Shown here: positions 39,485 through 46,369 of the stretch, in pieces
Layout of the letters: the number at the start of each line of letters is the position of its first letter
How positions within the stretch are numbered: the first letter of the stretch is position 1
Assembly (NCBI RefSeq): GCF_030697375.1
Contig: NZ_JAUYQD010000061.1
Coordinates: 1-64,000, forward strand
DNA: 64,000 bases
Source of the DNA: Rhodoferax sp.
Lineage (GTDB): Bacteria > Pseudomonadota > Gammaproteobacteria > Burkholderiales > Burkholderiaceae_C
Direction of reading: 5' to 3'
Notes under the pieces: generated by a model
The model's input: the letters and a program-made list of their open reading frames with translations, nothing else
What the model was told of the DNA's origin: nothing
Databases searched by the model: none
Translations under genes and position numbers: made by a program

Positions 39485-40540
39485 ATGGAATTGATCGTCC
39501 GAGCGGTGGATGTCGGATTCGGCAACACCAAGTTCGTCACTGGCATCGGTGGCAGCAGGGCCAGCGATATTCGCTGCGCCAGCTTCCCGTCAAGGGCCTA
39601 CCCCAGCCCGCGCGACCCGTCGAAGGCCCTCGGCAGCGAAGGGCGCAAGACCTTCGCCATCCCCATCGGCGGCCTCTACTACGAGGTCGGGCCGGACGTG
39701 ATGCTGGCGGCCGATGCGTTTCGCGCCACCGAGATCCACGGCGACTACATCGAGACGCCGCAGTACCAGGCGCTGGCGCGTGGTGCGCTGCGCATGATGA
39801 AGGTCGACGCCATCGACCTGCTGGTGGTCGGGCTGCCGGTTGCGGCGTTCGCGGCCAAGAAGGCGGCGCTCGAGAAACTGATGACGGGCCGCCACGACGT
39901 AGGCGGCGGCAAGACCGTGGTCGTGCACAAGGCACTCGCGATGGCCCAGCCCAACGGCGCGCTGATCGACTACGCGACGCAACACGACAAGGTCGAGGCG
40001 ATGGAGCATGAACAGAGCCTGGTCATCGACCCGGGCTCGCGGACCTTCGACTGGCTGGTCGCGCGCGGCATGAAGCTGTCGTACAAACAGAGCTACTCCG
40101 TGGACCGCGGCGTCTCGAACATCCTGCAACTGGTCGCCGACGACATCAGCCAGGAGATCGGGCAGGCCTACACGAACCTGGACAGCATCGATTGGGCACT
40201 GCGCAACGGCAAAACCCTCACGGTCTACCAGCGCCAGTACAACCCGGCGCGCATGCGGCCGATGGTCGAGATCATTGCGAAGGACGCTGTCGCGGCCATG
40301 ATGCGGCGCATCGGCGGCGCCTTCAACGTGCAGCACGTCATCCTTGTCGGCGGCGGCGCCTTCCTGTTCAAGAAGGCGGTCAAGCAGGCGTTCAGCACGC
40401 ACCAGATCCTTGAGGTGAAGGAGCCGATGTTCGCCAATGTGCGTGGCTACCAAGTGGCCGGGACGAACTACGCCCACACGACGCCGTCCAGCGCGAGCCG
40501 GCAGCGCGCCGTGGCAGCAGCGGAAGGAGAGGGCGCATGA
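39485..40540 (+). CDS. PRTRC system protein D (ParM/StbA-like actin)
   Basis: 351 aa actin-fold ATPase of the ParM/StbA group. Visible motifs: phosphate-1 AVDVGFGNTKFV at the N terminus, phosphate-2 VIDPGSRTFDWLV, connect/adenosine-type ILVGGGAFLFKKAV near the C terminus, and LLVVGLPVAAF. ParM proteins polymerise to push plasmid copies apart using a small adaptor bound to parC. In this element D is the only NTPase motor-like partner for the PRTRC ParB. The stop overlaps the start of the 98-aa gene (ATGA). CGGAG precedes the ATG. The 1.3-kb non-coding region upstream is the natural place for a centromere. Confidence 0.88.
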   Translation: MELIVRAVDVGFGNTKFVTGIGGSRASDIRCASFPSRAYPSPRDPSKALGSEGRKTFAIPIGGLYYEVGPDVMLAADAFRATEIHGDYIETPQYQALARGALRMMKVDAIDLLVVGLPVAAFAAKKAALEKLMTGRHDVGGGKTVVVHKALAMAQPNGALIDYATQHDKVEAMEHEQSLVIDPGSRTFDWLVARGMKLSYKQSYSVDRGVSNILQLVADDISQEIGQAYTNLDSIDWALRNGKTLTVYQRQYNPARMRPMVEIIAKDAVAAMMRRIGGAFNVQHVILVGGGAFLFKKAVKQAFSTHQILEVKEPMFANVRGYQVAGTNYAHTTPSSASRQRAVAAAEGEGA

Positions 40541-40833
40541 CTTCGGTCGCGAGAGATGCGCAAGAGCCGGTGCGGCTGCTGTTCGAGATGACGCGCGACG
40601 ACAACCCGCGCCTGTACGACGACCTGATCCGGTTCAACAAGGGGACCAAGCGCGTGAACCGGCTTCGCTTCCTGGCGCACGAAGGCCTGCTGGCGCAGCA
40701 ATGGATGACGATCCAGGGCGGTGCGGTCGCGATGGTCGCGCCAGTTCGTCCGCCAGGTGAGGTCAACGTGAATGCGGCCGTGGCGCGGCAGACGAACCAG
40801 GCCTTCGAAGCGCCGGTCGGCGGGGAGGCGTGA
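40537..40833 (+). CDS. Small protein coupled to PRTRC D, possible ParR-like adaptor
   Basis: 98 aa, start overlapping the protein D stop by 4 bp. The first 60 residues are helical and basic: EPVRLLFEMTRDDNPRLYDDLIRFNKGTKRVNRLRFLAHEGLL. The rest is Val/Ala-rich and probably flexible. The size, charge and position behind a ParM-like gene fit a DNA-binding adaptor such as ParR (ribbon-helix-helix), but no sequence motif proves it. Another small gene follows directly. Confidence 0.65.
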   Translation: MTSVARDAQEPVRLLFEMTRDDNPRLYDDLIRFNKGTKRVNRLRFLAHEGLLAQQWMTIQGGAVAMVAPVRPPGEVNVNAAVARQTNQAFEAPVGGEA

Positions 40834-41172
40834 GTGGACCGGAGCGGACGTCGCGCCCGACGGCCTGACGTCGTTAGCGCGTCGGAACTCGCCGAGATGG
40901 GCGTGTGCGAGCGGAGGGTGCTGCTGGCACACCGCCATGGCCCGAGGCGGACGCCGGCGCAACGAAGAGCAATGCGGCGAGGCTTGCGTGCGCACGAGCG
41001 GTTTCATCGCGATGGGCTTGCTGCAAGAGAGGGAGCGAGTCGACGCCACCCCATTGCGTTTGCTTCGTTGGGCCGGTGGTTCGTGGGGCTCTGCACGCGC
41101 ATTGCACTCGCTGTGCTGCGCTTGCTCGCGCGTCGCAGACATCGGGCTCGAGATCCAGGAGAAGGCGGATGA
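40834..41172 (+). CDS. N-terminal piece of a split Cas4-like nuclease, tentative
   Basis: 112 aa from a GTG with GGGGAGG upstream, immediately after the preceding stop. VSASELAEMGVCERRVLL followed by RRGLRAHERFHRDG matches the start of Cas4/RecB-type PD-(D/E)XK nucleases: a first cluster cysteine (C25) in the ASxL...CxRR context, then the motif-I helix G-x-x-x-H. The catalytic D, ExK and last three cysteines are absent here but present in the next gene, which overlaps by 4 bp. The C-terminal part holds a hydrophobic helix (WFVGLCTRIALAVLRLLARRR) that may sit in the membrane. Confidence 0.55.
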   Translation: MDRSGRRARRPDVVSASELAEMGVCERRVLLAHRHGPRRTPAQRRAMRRGLRAHERFHRDGLAAREGASRRHPIAFASLGRWFVGLCTRIALAVLRLLARRRHRARDPGEGG

Positions 41173-41717
41173 CAAACTGGCGTGCTTGGGCGCTGCTGAC
41201 GCTCGCCCTGGCGCTCGGGATGATCGTGGCTTTGCGGCGTCGACGCGCGGCGCTGGCTGATTGCATGGAGAGGGCCAGTCGCCCTTCGGACTTGAAGGAT
41301 GCGGAACTGATCTACCTGGAGAAGCGGTTCAACGTGTCGGAGCCGGTGCGGCTCTCGACCAGGCTCGATCGCGCTTACCGGATGCCATCTGGTCTGGTCG
41401 TGCTCCTGGAGTTGAAGACCCGTAACGTCAATCGCGCGTTCTCGTCGGATGTTATTCAGTTGTCGGCGCAGAGGTTGGCCCTCGAGCGCAAGACCCGGCA
41501 AGTCGTTGCGCACCACGCCTATGTGGTCGCCCAGATGCCGGACGGCGCGCGCGAGGCACATCGCGTTCAGCTGATCTCGGAAGAAGCGGTGGTCGCGCTG
41601 GTCAGGCGGCGTGATGCCATCCTGGCAGGCCGGATCAATCCAAGGCCTGCGGTTTCGGTCAAGGTGTGCAGAACCTGCGCCTACCAATCCATCTGCCCGG
41701 ATCGCCTTGGCAGGTAA
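41169..41717 (+). CDS. Cas4-like PD-(D/E)XK nuclease piece with membrane anchor
   Basis: 182 aa. It starts with a hydrophobic helix (AWALLTLALALGMIVAL) and an Arg-rich stop-transfer. A nuclease core follows: TRLDRAYRMPSGLVVLLELKTR gives motif-II Asp and motif-III E-x-K; DVIQLSAQRLAL gives the QxxxY-like helix; CRTCAYQSIC gives the last three cysteines of a Cas4-type 4Fe-4S cluster. The first cysteine and motif-I His of the family are in the upstream gene, with which it overlaps (ATGA). The two products probably assemble one nuclease. No cas genes or CRISPR are nearby. The role could be DNA end processing for replication or maintenance of the element. Confidence 0.65.
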   Translation: MTNWRAWALLTLALALGMIVALRRRRAALADCMERASRPSDLKDAELIYLEKRFNVSEPVRLSTRLDRAYRMPSGLVVLLELKTRNVNRAFSSDVIQLSAQRLALERKTRQVVAHHAYVVAQMPDGAREAHRVQLISEEAVVALVRRRDAILAGRINPRPAVSVKVCRTCAYQSICPDRLGR

Positions 41718-41843
41718 GTCGTCTCACGCCGGCCAATCGCGAAACGCCACGTCCTTTGGCGTCTCTCTTCCTGGGCCGTTCGGCGCATTCACGTGAGCAT
41801 CTGGGTTTCGTCGTCCGTCACCGGGCTTCAGCCCTCGCCAACC

Positions 41844-42317
41844 ATGAATCACGAACTGATCAGCCAAATCTGCTTCGCCGAAATCTACGTCGTTCCCCCT
41901 CACCAGACGGCACGTTCGCTGTTCACCCGGTTGCCGCATGGCATGGCCTACGCGGACACTCTGATCGAGTGCATTGCGACCGGGTACCTCATCGCGGTCG
42001 TCGAGTCGATCTGCATCAAAGAGATGCAGCAGCACATCGACGCCGAGATCGAGGTTGTAGTGGGGCGCAGCATTCGCATCGAGCACCGTGCGCCGATCCC
42101 TCCAGGTGCGGCCATCCGCGTGTCGGGCTGGGTTGAGCAAGTGGGAAGACGCAGCACGATGTTCTGCATCCGAGCGTTCGATGATGACGAACTCGTCTGC
42201 GAAGGGCAGGTGACGTTGGTGGCCGCCGATCGCGAATCAATTGAGTCAAGAATCGTAGCCAAGATCAATGGGCTGCAAAGATCCGCCTCTTCGCCGCAAG
42301 AGTTGGGGACAAGCTGA
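41844..42317 (+). CDS. Hotdog-fold thioesterase family protein
   Basis: 157 aa from the ATG at 41844; a longer frame from 41793 is possible. Fold pattern: MAYADTLIECIATGYLIAVVESICIKEM (long hotdog helix), then strands EIEVVVGRSIRIEHRAPIPPGAAIRVSGWVEQVGRRSTMFCIRAFDDDELVCEGQVTLVA. It resembles the FlK/fluoroacetyl-CoA thioesterase-like family in the H-x-A-P-x-P-P-G motif. The substrate is unknown. It looks like cargo between the nuclease pair and the convergent integrase gene, which ends 4 bp away. Confidence 0.7.
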   Translation: MNHELISQICFAEIYVVPPHQTARSLFTRLPHGMAYADTLIECIATGYLIAVVESICIKEMQQHIDAEIEVVVGRSIRIEHRAPIPPGAAIRVSGWVEQVGRRSTMFCIRAFDDDELVCEGQVTLVAADRESIESRIVAKINGLQRSASSPQELGTS

Positions 42318-42320
42318 CGA

Positions 42321-43748
42321 TCATCCACTCACGCCCACCGGCTCGCAGCTGACGGTGTTCGCCGGACTCTTGGATCCTTGAGTTGTCGTTCCCGCTTGCA
42401 GCACGGCCTCGACTCGCTTGCCGAGCAGGTCCCATGCCGCGCGCTTCTCGCTGGCAAACTCGTACCTGCCATAGACCCGGCCAAGCTTGCCGCCGACGGT
42501 GTGATTGAGGCAGCGTTCCCGAACGTGCTCCGACACGCCGAGGGACTGCATCAGCGTAGAGCCCGTCCGGCGAAGGTCGTGAGGAGTCCAATCGCCTCCC
42601 TGGAGAACGAGGGTGTTGTCGTTCCGGCGGTTCCTCAGCTTCTTGCGGTTCTTGAACCGGAACTGGCGATCGCCGATTTGCTTGGAGATGGACTTGCCGT
42701 CCAAGGCACCGTCGTGGTTCCGGGCGGGGAAGCACCATGGGCTGCCCTTGGTCAACTCGTGCAGCGACTGAAACTGTCGAAGAGCAAAGGCAGAGAGAAA
42801 GACCATCCACTCGGTCTTCTTCGTCTTGGTATTTTCGCGAGGGACCAGCCACTCGCCCGTCTGAAGGTTGACGTGCTCCCAGCGCGCGCAAGTAAGCTCG
42901 CCGATCCGGCAACAGGTGGCAAGCATGATCCAGAGGGCAAGCCTCGTTTCTGCGCCCAACGGTCGAATCGCGACGCGCTTGTCGGTTGCGCTGTCATAGG
43001 CGACCTGAATGCCCGCTAACGCGTCTCGGAGCGCGCGGAGTTCGTCAGCCGACAGAACGCGCTCGCGTTCGTTGGCCAGGTCGTATTCAGGCTGGACGAT
43101 CTGCTTCACCTCAACGAGTTCCGCCGGGTTGCCTTCAACCAGAAGCTGCCGCCAGGGCCTTCGTTTCTCGGCCCATCGGAAGAGCTGCCTGATGTCGGCC
43201 AAGAGCAGGACCGCCGTGCGGTTCTTGCCTTTGGTGCGGCCAACGCCGCGCAACACATCTCGGATGTCGGTCTCGGTGATTCCGCGCACGGGCTTCTTGC
43301 CCAGCTTCGGAAGGACGTGGATGTCGAACGATCGACGCAGCGCGACGTTGCCATCGCTACGGGTCACGCCGTCAGTGAGCCACGCGGTCACCATCGACTG
43401 CAGAGGAAGGTTCTCCGCCTTTTCCCGCTCGACATCGGCTTCGATCTGCGCGAGTTCCCTCGCCTGCTCGGCCTCGCGCATGAGGTGGGCCACTCGAGGA
43501 TCATCACCGGTGTCGACCCGTGCACGCTCGGCGGCGGCTCGCTCACGCGCGGTGGCGAGCGAGACATCCGCCGCGTCTCCCAGTGTCAGTTTGCGCCTGC
43601 GCGTGCCTTGCGTGTAGATGAACTGCCAGGTCTTCTTGCCTGAGGGAAGGACGCGCATGAACAGCCCGTCGCCGTCGCTGATCAGGTACTCTTTCTCGGC
43701 GGGCTTGGCAGCCTGAATGGTCTTGACGTTCAACAGCGCGCGCGCCAT
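42321..43748 (-). CDS. P4-type tyrosine integrase
   Basis: 475 aa. The N-terminal DUF4102 arm-binding domain (LNVKTIQAAKPAEKEYLISDGDGLFMRVLPSGKKTWQFIY, RRRKLTLGDAADVSLATAR) is followed by a core-binding domain and a catalytic domain: CCRIGELTCARW (Arg), TPHDLRRTGST (His-x-x-Arg), LNHTVGG (His), YGRYEF (Tyr). Integrases of this family integrate genomic islands into the 3' ends of tRNA genes. The gene lies 250 bp from the tRNA-Arg fragment at 44.0 kb and reads away from it. It is the enzyme expected to have inserted the element. Confidence 0.93.
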   Translation of the reverse strand: MARALLNVKTIQAAKPAEKEYLISDGDGLFMRVLPSGKKTWQFIYTQGTRRRKLTLGDAADVSLATARERAAAERARVDTGDDPRVAHLMREAEQARELAQIEADVEREKAENLPLQSMVTAWLTDGVTRSDGNVALRRSFDIHVLPKLGKKPVRGITETDIRDVLRGVGRTKGKNRTAVLLLADIRQLFRWAEKRRPWRQLLVEGNPAELVEVKQIVQPEYDLANERERVLSADELRALRDALAGIQVAYDSATDKRVAIRPLGAETRLALWIMLATCCRIGELTCARWEHVNLQTGEWLVPRENTKTKKTEWMVFLSAFALRQFQSLHELTKGSPWCFPARNHDGALDGKSISKQIGDRQFRFKNRKKLRNRRNDNTLVLQGGDWTPHDLRRTGSTLMQSLGVSEHVRERCLNHTVGGKLGRVYGRYEFASEKRAAWDLLGKRVEAVLQAGTTTQGSKSPANTVSCEPVGVSG

Positions 43749-43998
43749 GTCGGCAACTCCGTGGGTCCGTTCAAGCGGGCAGGGACCAGAATCTCCTACC
43801 CCTTGTATTTTCGCTGGGAGTGTAGCGGCTTGGGAACGATCTGGGAACAGTTTGGGAACAGTTGGCGCGGGTCAGAAGAAATCGTGGTTGGACACAATGA
43901 GACGAACGAATTATAAAAAATGCTTTTGAAAACAATACGTTAAGTTGATCCATGACGTATCTTATCGTCTCACGACTTCCCGTCAAAATCGCTGTTCA

Positions 43999-44048
43999 TC
44001 TGGCTACGAACCAAGGGGTCGTGGGTTCGATTCCTGCCAGCCGCACCA
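43999..44048 (+). other. attR-like tRNA-Arg(ACG) 3' fragment
   Basis: The sequence from the anticodon loop CTACGAA (anticodon ACG) through the T-arm GGTTCGATTCC to the CCA end is a perfect-looking 3' tRNA half; the acceptor 3' strand is CAGCCGC. No matching 5' half (expected GCGGCTG start, D-arm) precedes it: upstream is AT-rich element DNA. A tRNA terminator follows. This is the arrangement left at the distal end (attR) when an element integrates in a tRNA 3' end. The intact tRNA copy should be at the other end of the element; none is seen in the window. Confidence 0.8.
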
Positions 44049-44066
44049 GAAAAACGCTAGAGAATC

Positions 44067-44103
44067 AACGGCTTAGAGATTTCGGTCTCTAAGCCGTTTT
44101 TTT
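44067..44103 (+). terminator. Intrinsic terminator of the original tRNA-Arg gene
   Basis: A perfect 13-bp stem AACGGCTTAGAGA/TCTCTAAGCCGTT with a 6-nt loop is followed by a T-run. It lies 19 bp after the CCA of the tRNA fragment, marking chromosomal DNA right of the element. Confidence 0.88.
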
Positions 44104-44157
44104 ACGATTGATCGTCCCTCGTACCGTTCAGCGACGCTTTCGACTACATGTGGAAGC

Positions 44158-44270
44158 TGAACCGCCCCGGCTTTCAAGGAGGCTCCAACTCTTGAGAAGA
44201 TGGAGCCATGAACAAGTCGAGCAAGTTCTCACCGGAGTTCCGTGGGCGGGCCGTGCGAGGGTGTGCCTGC
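44158..44270 (+). mobile_element. IS407-like (IS3 family) left-end remnant
   Basis: TGAACCGCCCCGG at 44158 with GGAGGCTCC shortly after resembles the terminal inverted repeat of IS407-group elements. It is followed by a GAGAAGATGGAG leader and ATG 44208. The first codons read MNKSSKFSPEFRGRAVR, the N terminus of an IS3-family OrfA transposase. The frame then loses similarity, so only about 110 bp of the insertion sequence remains. The rest to 44488 shows nothing recognisable. Confidence 0.6.
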
Positions 44271-44488
44271 TCGATGTTTCGTCGCACTCAACCACGGGCG
44301 CCCGGTAGAAGTCGTACTACCCCGCATCGCCCGTTGCAGCGCGAAACCATGCTCGACCTGCCACATCGGACCGCGAAGACGCGAACCACGTCTTGTTCGT
44401 GAACAGACTTCAAGTTGTCAAATTCCGATCGGACACTCCGTGAACCGAGAGGGTCCGCGCAGTGCAGGCCCAGCGCGAAGGACAACCC

Positions 44489-46198
44489 ATGGGCCGCCCC
44501 TCGAACGTCAAACCTCGCCCCCGGGGCACCAGCCGCCGCGGCTTTTTCACCAAGAGCGGCTCTGCCGCTGTGGCCCTGGCCAGTGTGCCAATGCTGGCCC
44601 TCGCGTCACGCAGCGAAGACGATGAAGACGACGACGGCAAGCGCGTCGGTGGTGTCAGCTTCGATCACGGCGTGGCCAGTGGTGACCCCTTACAGAGGCG
44701 CGTCATTCTTTGGACCCGCATCACTCCCGCGTCGCGACCCAAGTCGATACTCGTGCGCTATGAGGTCAGCACGGACCCGCATCTGCGCCAGGTGGTCGAG
44801 CGCGGCGTGCTGCGCACTGGCCCGGAGCGCGACTACACCGTCAAGGTGGACGCCGATGGATTGCGCCCCGGCACAACCTACTACTACCGATTCCATGCAC
44901 GCGGAGCCAGTTCTCCCGTTGGCCGCACTCGCACCCTGCCCGCGGGCGCCACACCACACCTGCGGCTGGCGGTCGTGAGCTGCTCCAACCATGCCGCAGG
45001 CTACTTCAACGCCTACCGTCGAGTGGCCGAGCGCGCCGACCTGGACGCCGTGTTGCACCTGGGCGACTACCTGTACGAGTACGGCCCGAGCGAGTACGGT
45101 ACGGCCCGAACACCCGAGCCCGCCAACGAGATGGTCACGCTCGGCGATTACCGCCTGCGCCATGCTCAGTACAAGCGCGACGCCGACTCGCAAGCCGTGC
45201 ACCGCCAGCACCCGATGATCTGCATCTGGGACGACCACGAGATCACCAACGATTCATGGGTGGGCGGGGCGCAGAACCACACAGAAGGTGCAGAAGGCGC
45301 ATGGGCAGACCGGGTGAAGGCGGGGCTCATGGCGTACTACGAGTGGATGCCGATCCGTACGGTCGATCCCAGCGACCGCCGCCAGAATCAGCGCGCCTTC
45401 CAGTTCGGCGATCTCATCGATTTGTCGATGCTCGAAGAACGCCTGAGTGCACGCTCGCAACAGCTACCAGCAACGATCCCGGCACCCGGCCTGGGCAACG
45501 TGTTCGCGCAGGTGGGCGAGTTCAACAACCCATCCCGTACCTTGCTCGGTGCCGAACAAGAGGCTTGGCTCGCTACGCGCCTGCGCACCACAGACGCACG
45601 CTGGAAGTTCATCGGCCAGGGCGTGATGTTTGCGCAACTCAAGGCGCAGGGCGCGCCACTGGCTGTCGGAGGCGGTCTGTTCTTCAACAGCGACCAGTGG
45701 GACGGCTATCAGCCCGCACGCGACAGGCTCTACAGTGTTTTGAAGGGCGACGCCTCCAACCCCTCGGTGAACAACTGCGTCATCCTCACTGGCGACATTC
45801 ACACCTCGTGGGCCGCCGATCTGTCGCAGGACCCGAACAACCCGATCACCACCACCGGTGGCTACAACCCGTCGACGGGAGAAGGATCCCGCGCCGTGGA
45901 GTTTGTCGGCCCGTCGGTCAGCTCGCCGGGTCTGGACGATCCCACTGGCAACACGGCCGCTTATCTGCGCAGCGTGAATCCGCACTTCAAGTACATCGAC
46001 CTCAACCAGCGCGGTTACATGCTGCTGGACGTCACGCGTGAGCGTGTGGTTTGCGAGTGGTGGTACGTGGACACAGTGGCCAGCCTCAGCAACATCCAGA
46101 CCTTCGGCGTGGCCTTCGAGGTGCAGAACGGGGGCAACCGCCTGCAGCCGTCGGCCATGACCACCCCGCGCACAAATGCACCGGCACTTGCGCCCTGA
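44489..46198 (+). CDS. phoD: Tat-exported alkaline phosphatase D family protein
   Basis: 569 aa from the ATG at 44489 (GAAGGA upstream). A twin-arginine signal is clear: TSRRGFFTKSGSAAVALASVPMLALA (Arg16-Arg17), followed by an acidic stretch. The mature protein has the PhoD N-terminal domain (FDHGVASGDPLQRRVILWTRITP) and the PhoD phosphatase domain: AVVSCSNHAAGYFNAYR, VLHLGDYLYEYG, WDDHEITNDSW, FIGQGVMF, LTGDIHTSWAADL. It is a Ca/Fe-dependent phosphodiesterase or monoesterase acting in the periplasm or outside, probably for phosphate scavenging. It stands alone beside the element border; no Pho box was identified. Confidence 0.93.
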   Translation: MGRPSNVKPRPRGTSRRGFFTKSGSAAVALASVPMLALASRSEDDEDDDGKRVGGVSFDHGVASGDPLQRRVILWTRITPASRPKSILVRYEVSTDPHLRQVVERGVLRTGPERDYTVKVDADGLRPGTTYYYRFHARGASSPVGRTRTLPAGATPHLRLAVVSCSNHAAGYFNAYRRVAERADLDAVLHLGDYLYEYGPSEYGTARTPEPANEMVTLGDYRLRHAQYKRDADSQAVHRQHPMICIWDDHEITNDSWVGGAQNHTEGAEGAWADRVKAGLMAYYEWMPIRTVDPSDRRQNQRAFQFGDLIDLSMLEERLSARSQQLPATIPAPGLGNVFAQVGEFNNPSRTLLGAEQEAWLATRLRTTDARWKFIGQGVMFAQLKAQGAPLAVGGGLFFNSDQWDGYQPARDRLYSVLKGDASNPSVNNCVILTGDIHTSWAADLSQDPNNPITTTGGYNPSTGEGSRAVEFVGPSVSSPGLDDPTGNTAAYLRSVNPHFKYIDLNQRGYMLLDVTRERVVCEWWYVDTVASLSNIQTFGVAFEVQNGGNRLQPSAMTTPRTNAPALAP

Positions 46199-46369
46199 GG
46201 CTTCGGTCCACCGAAGCATATTCATCAAAGCTCATACCCTCGCCTGTCTTCGTTTGGCGCGGTGATCCTGCCCAGCGACGAGCAGCGCCAGGCAGCGCGC
46301 CGGTCGCCTGCGCGTGCGTGACCATCATTCGTTCTGCGTTGGTCGGAATAGACCACGTGGCCCTTCGAT

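Larger units (their letters stand above)
8190..44048. mobile_element. PRTRC-type integrative element (partial or degraded)
   Basis: About 36 kb of accessory DNA bounded on the right by a tRNA-Arg 3' fragment beside a P4-type integrase. Contents typical of integrative and conjugative elements are DUF1173, RadC, DUF5983, HU, a giant methylase/helicase, the PRTRC cassette, a toxin-antitoxin pair and two tyrosine recombinases. No relaxase, TraG/VirD4 or VirB/Tra mating-pair gene is visible. It is therefore either an element that lost its transfer module or one that is mobilised in trans. The left limit is approximate: no attL is seen, so the true element may have been larger and could once have included DNA left of this point. 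Confidence 0.75.

Noticed and set aside
40834..41717. CRISPR-Cas locus
   Set aside because: Only Cas4-like nuclease pieces are present; no repeat-spacer array and no other cas gene was found.
43999..44048. Intact tRNA-Arg gene
   Set aside because: No 5' half: the sequence before the anticodon loop does not form a D-arm or pair with the acceptor 3' strand.
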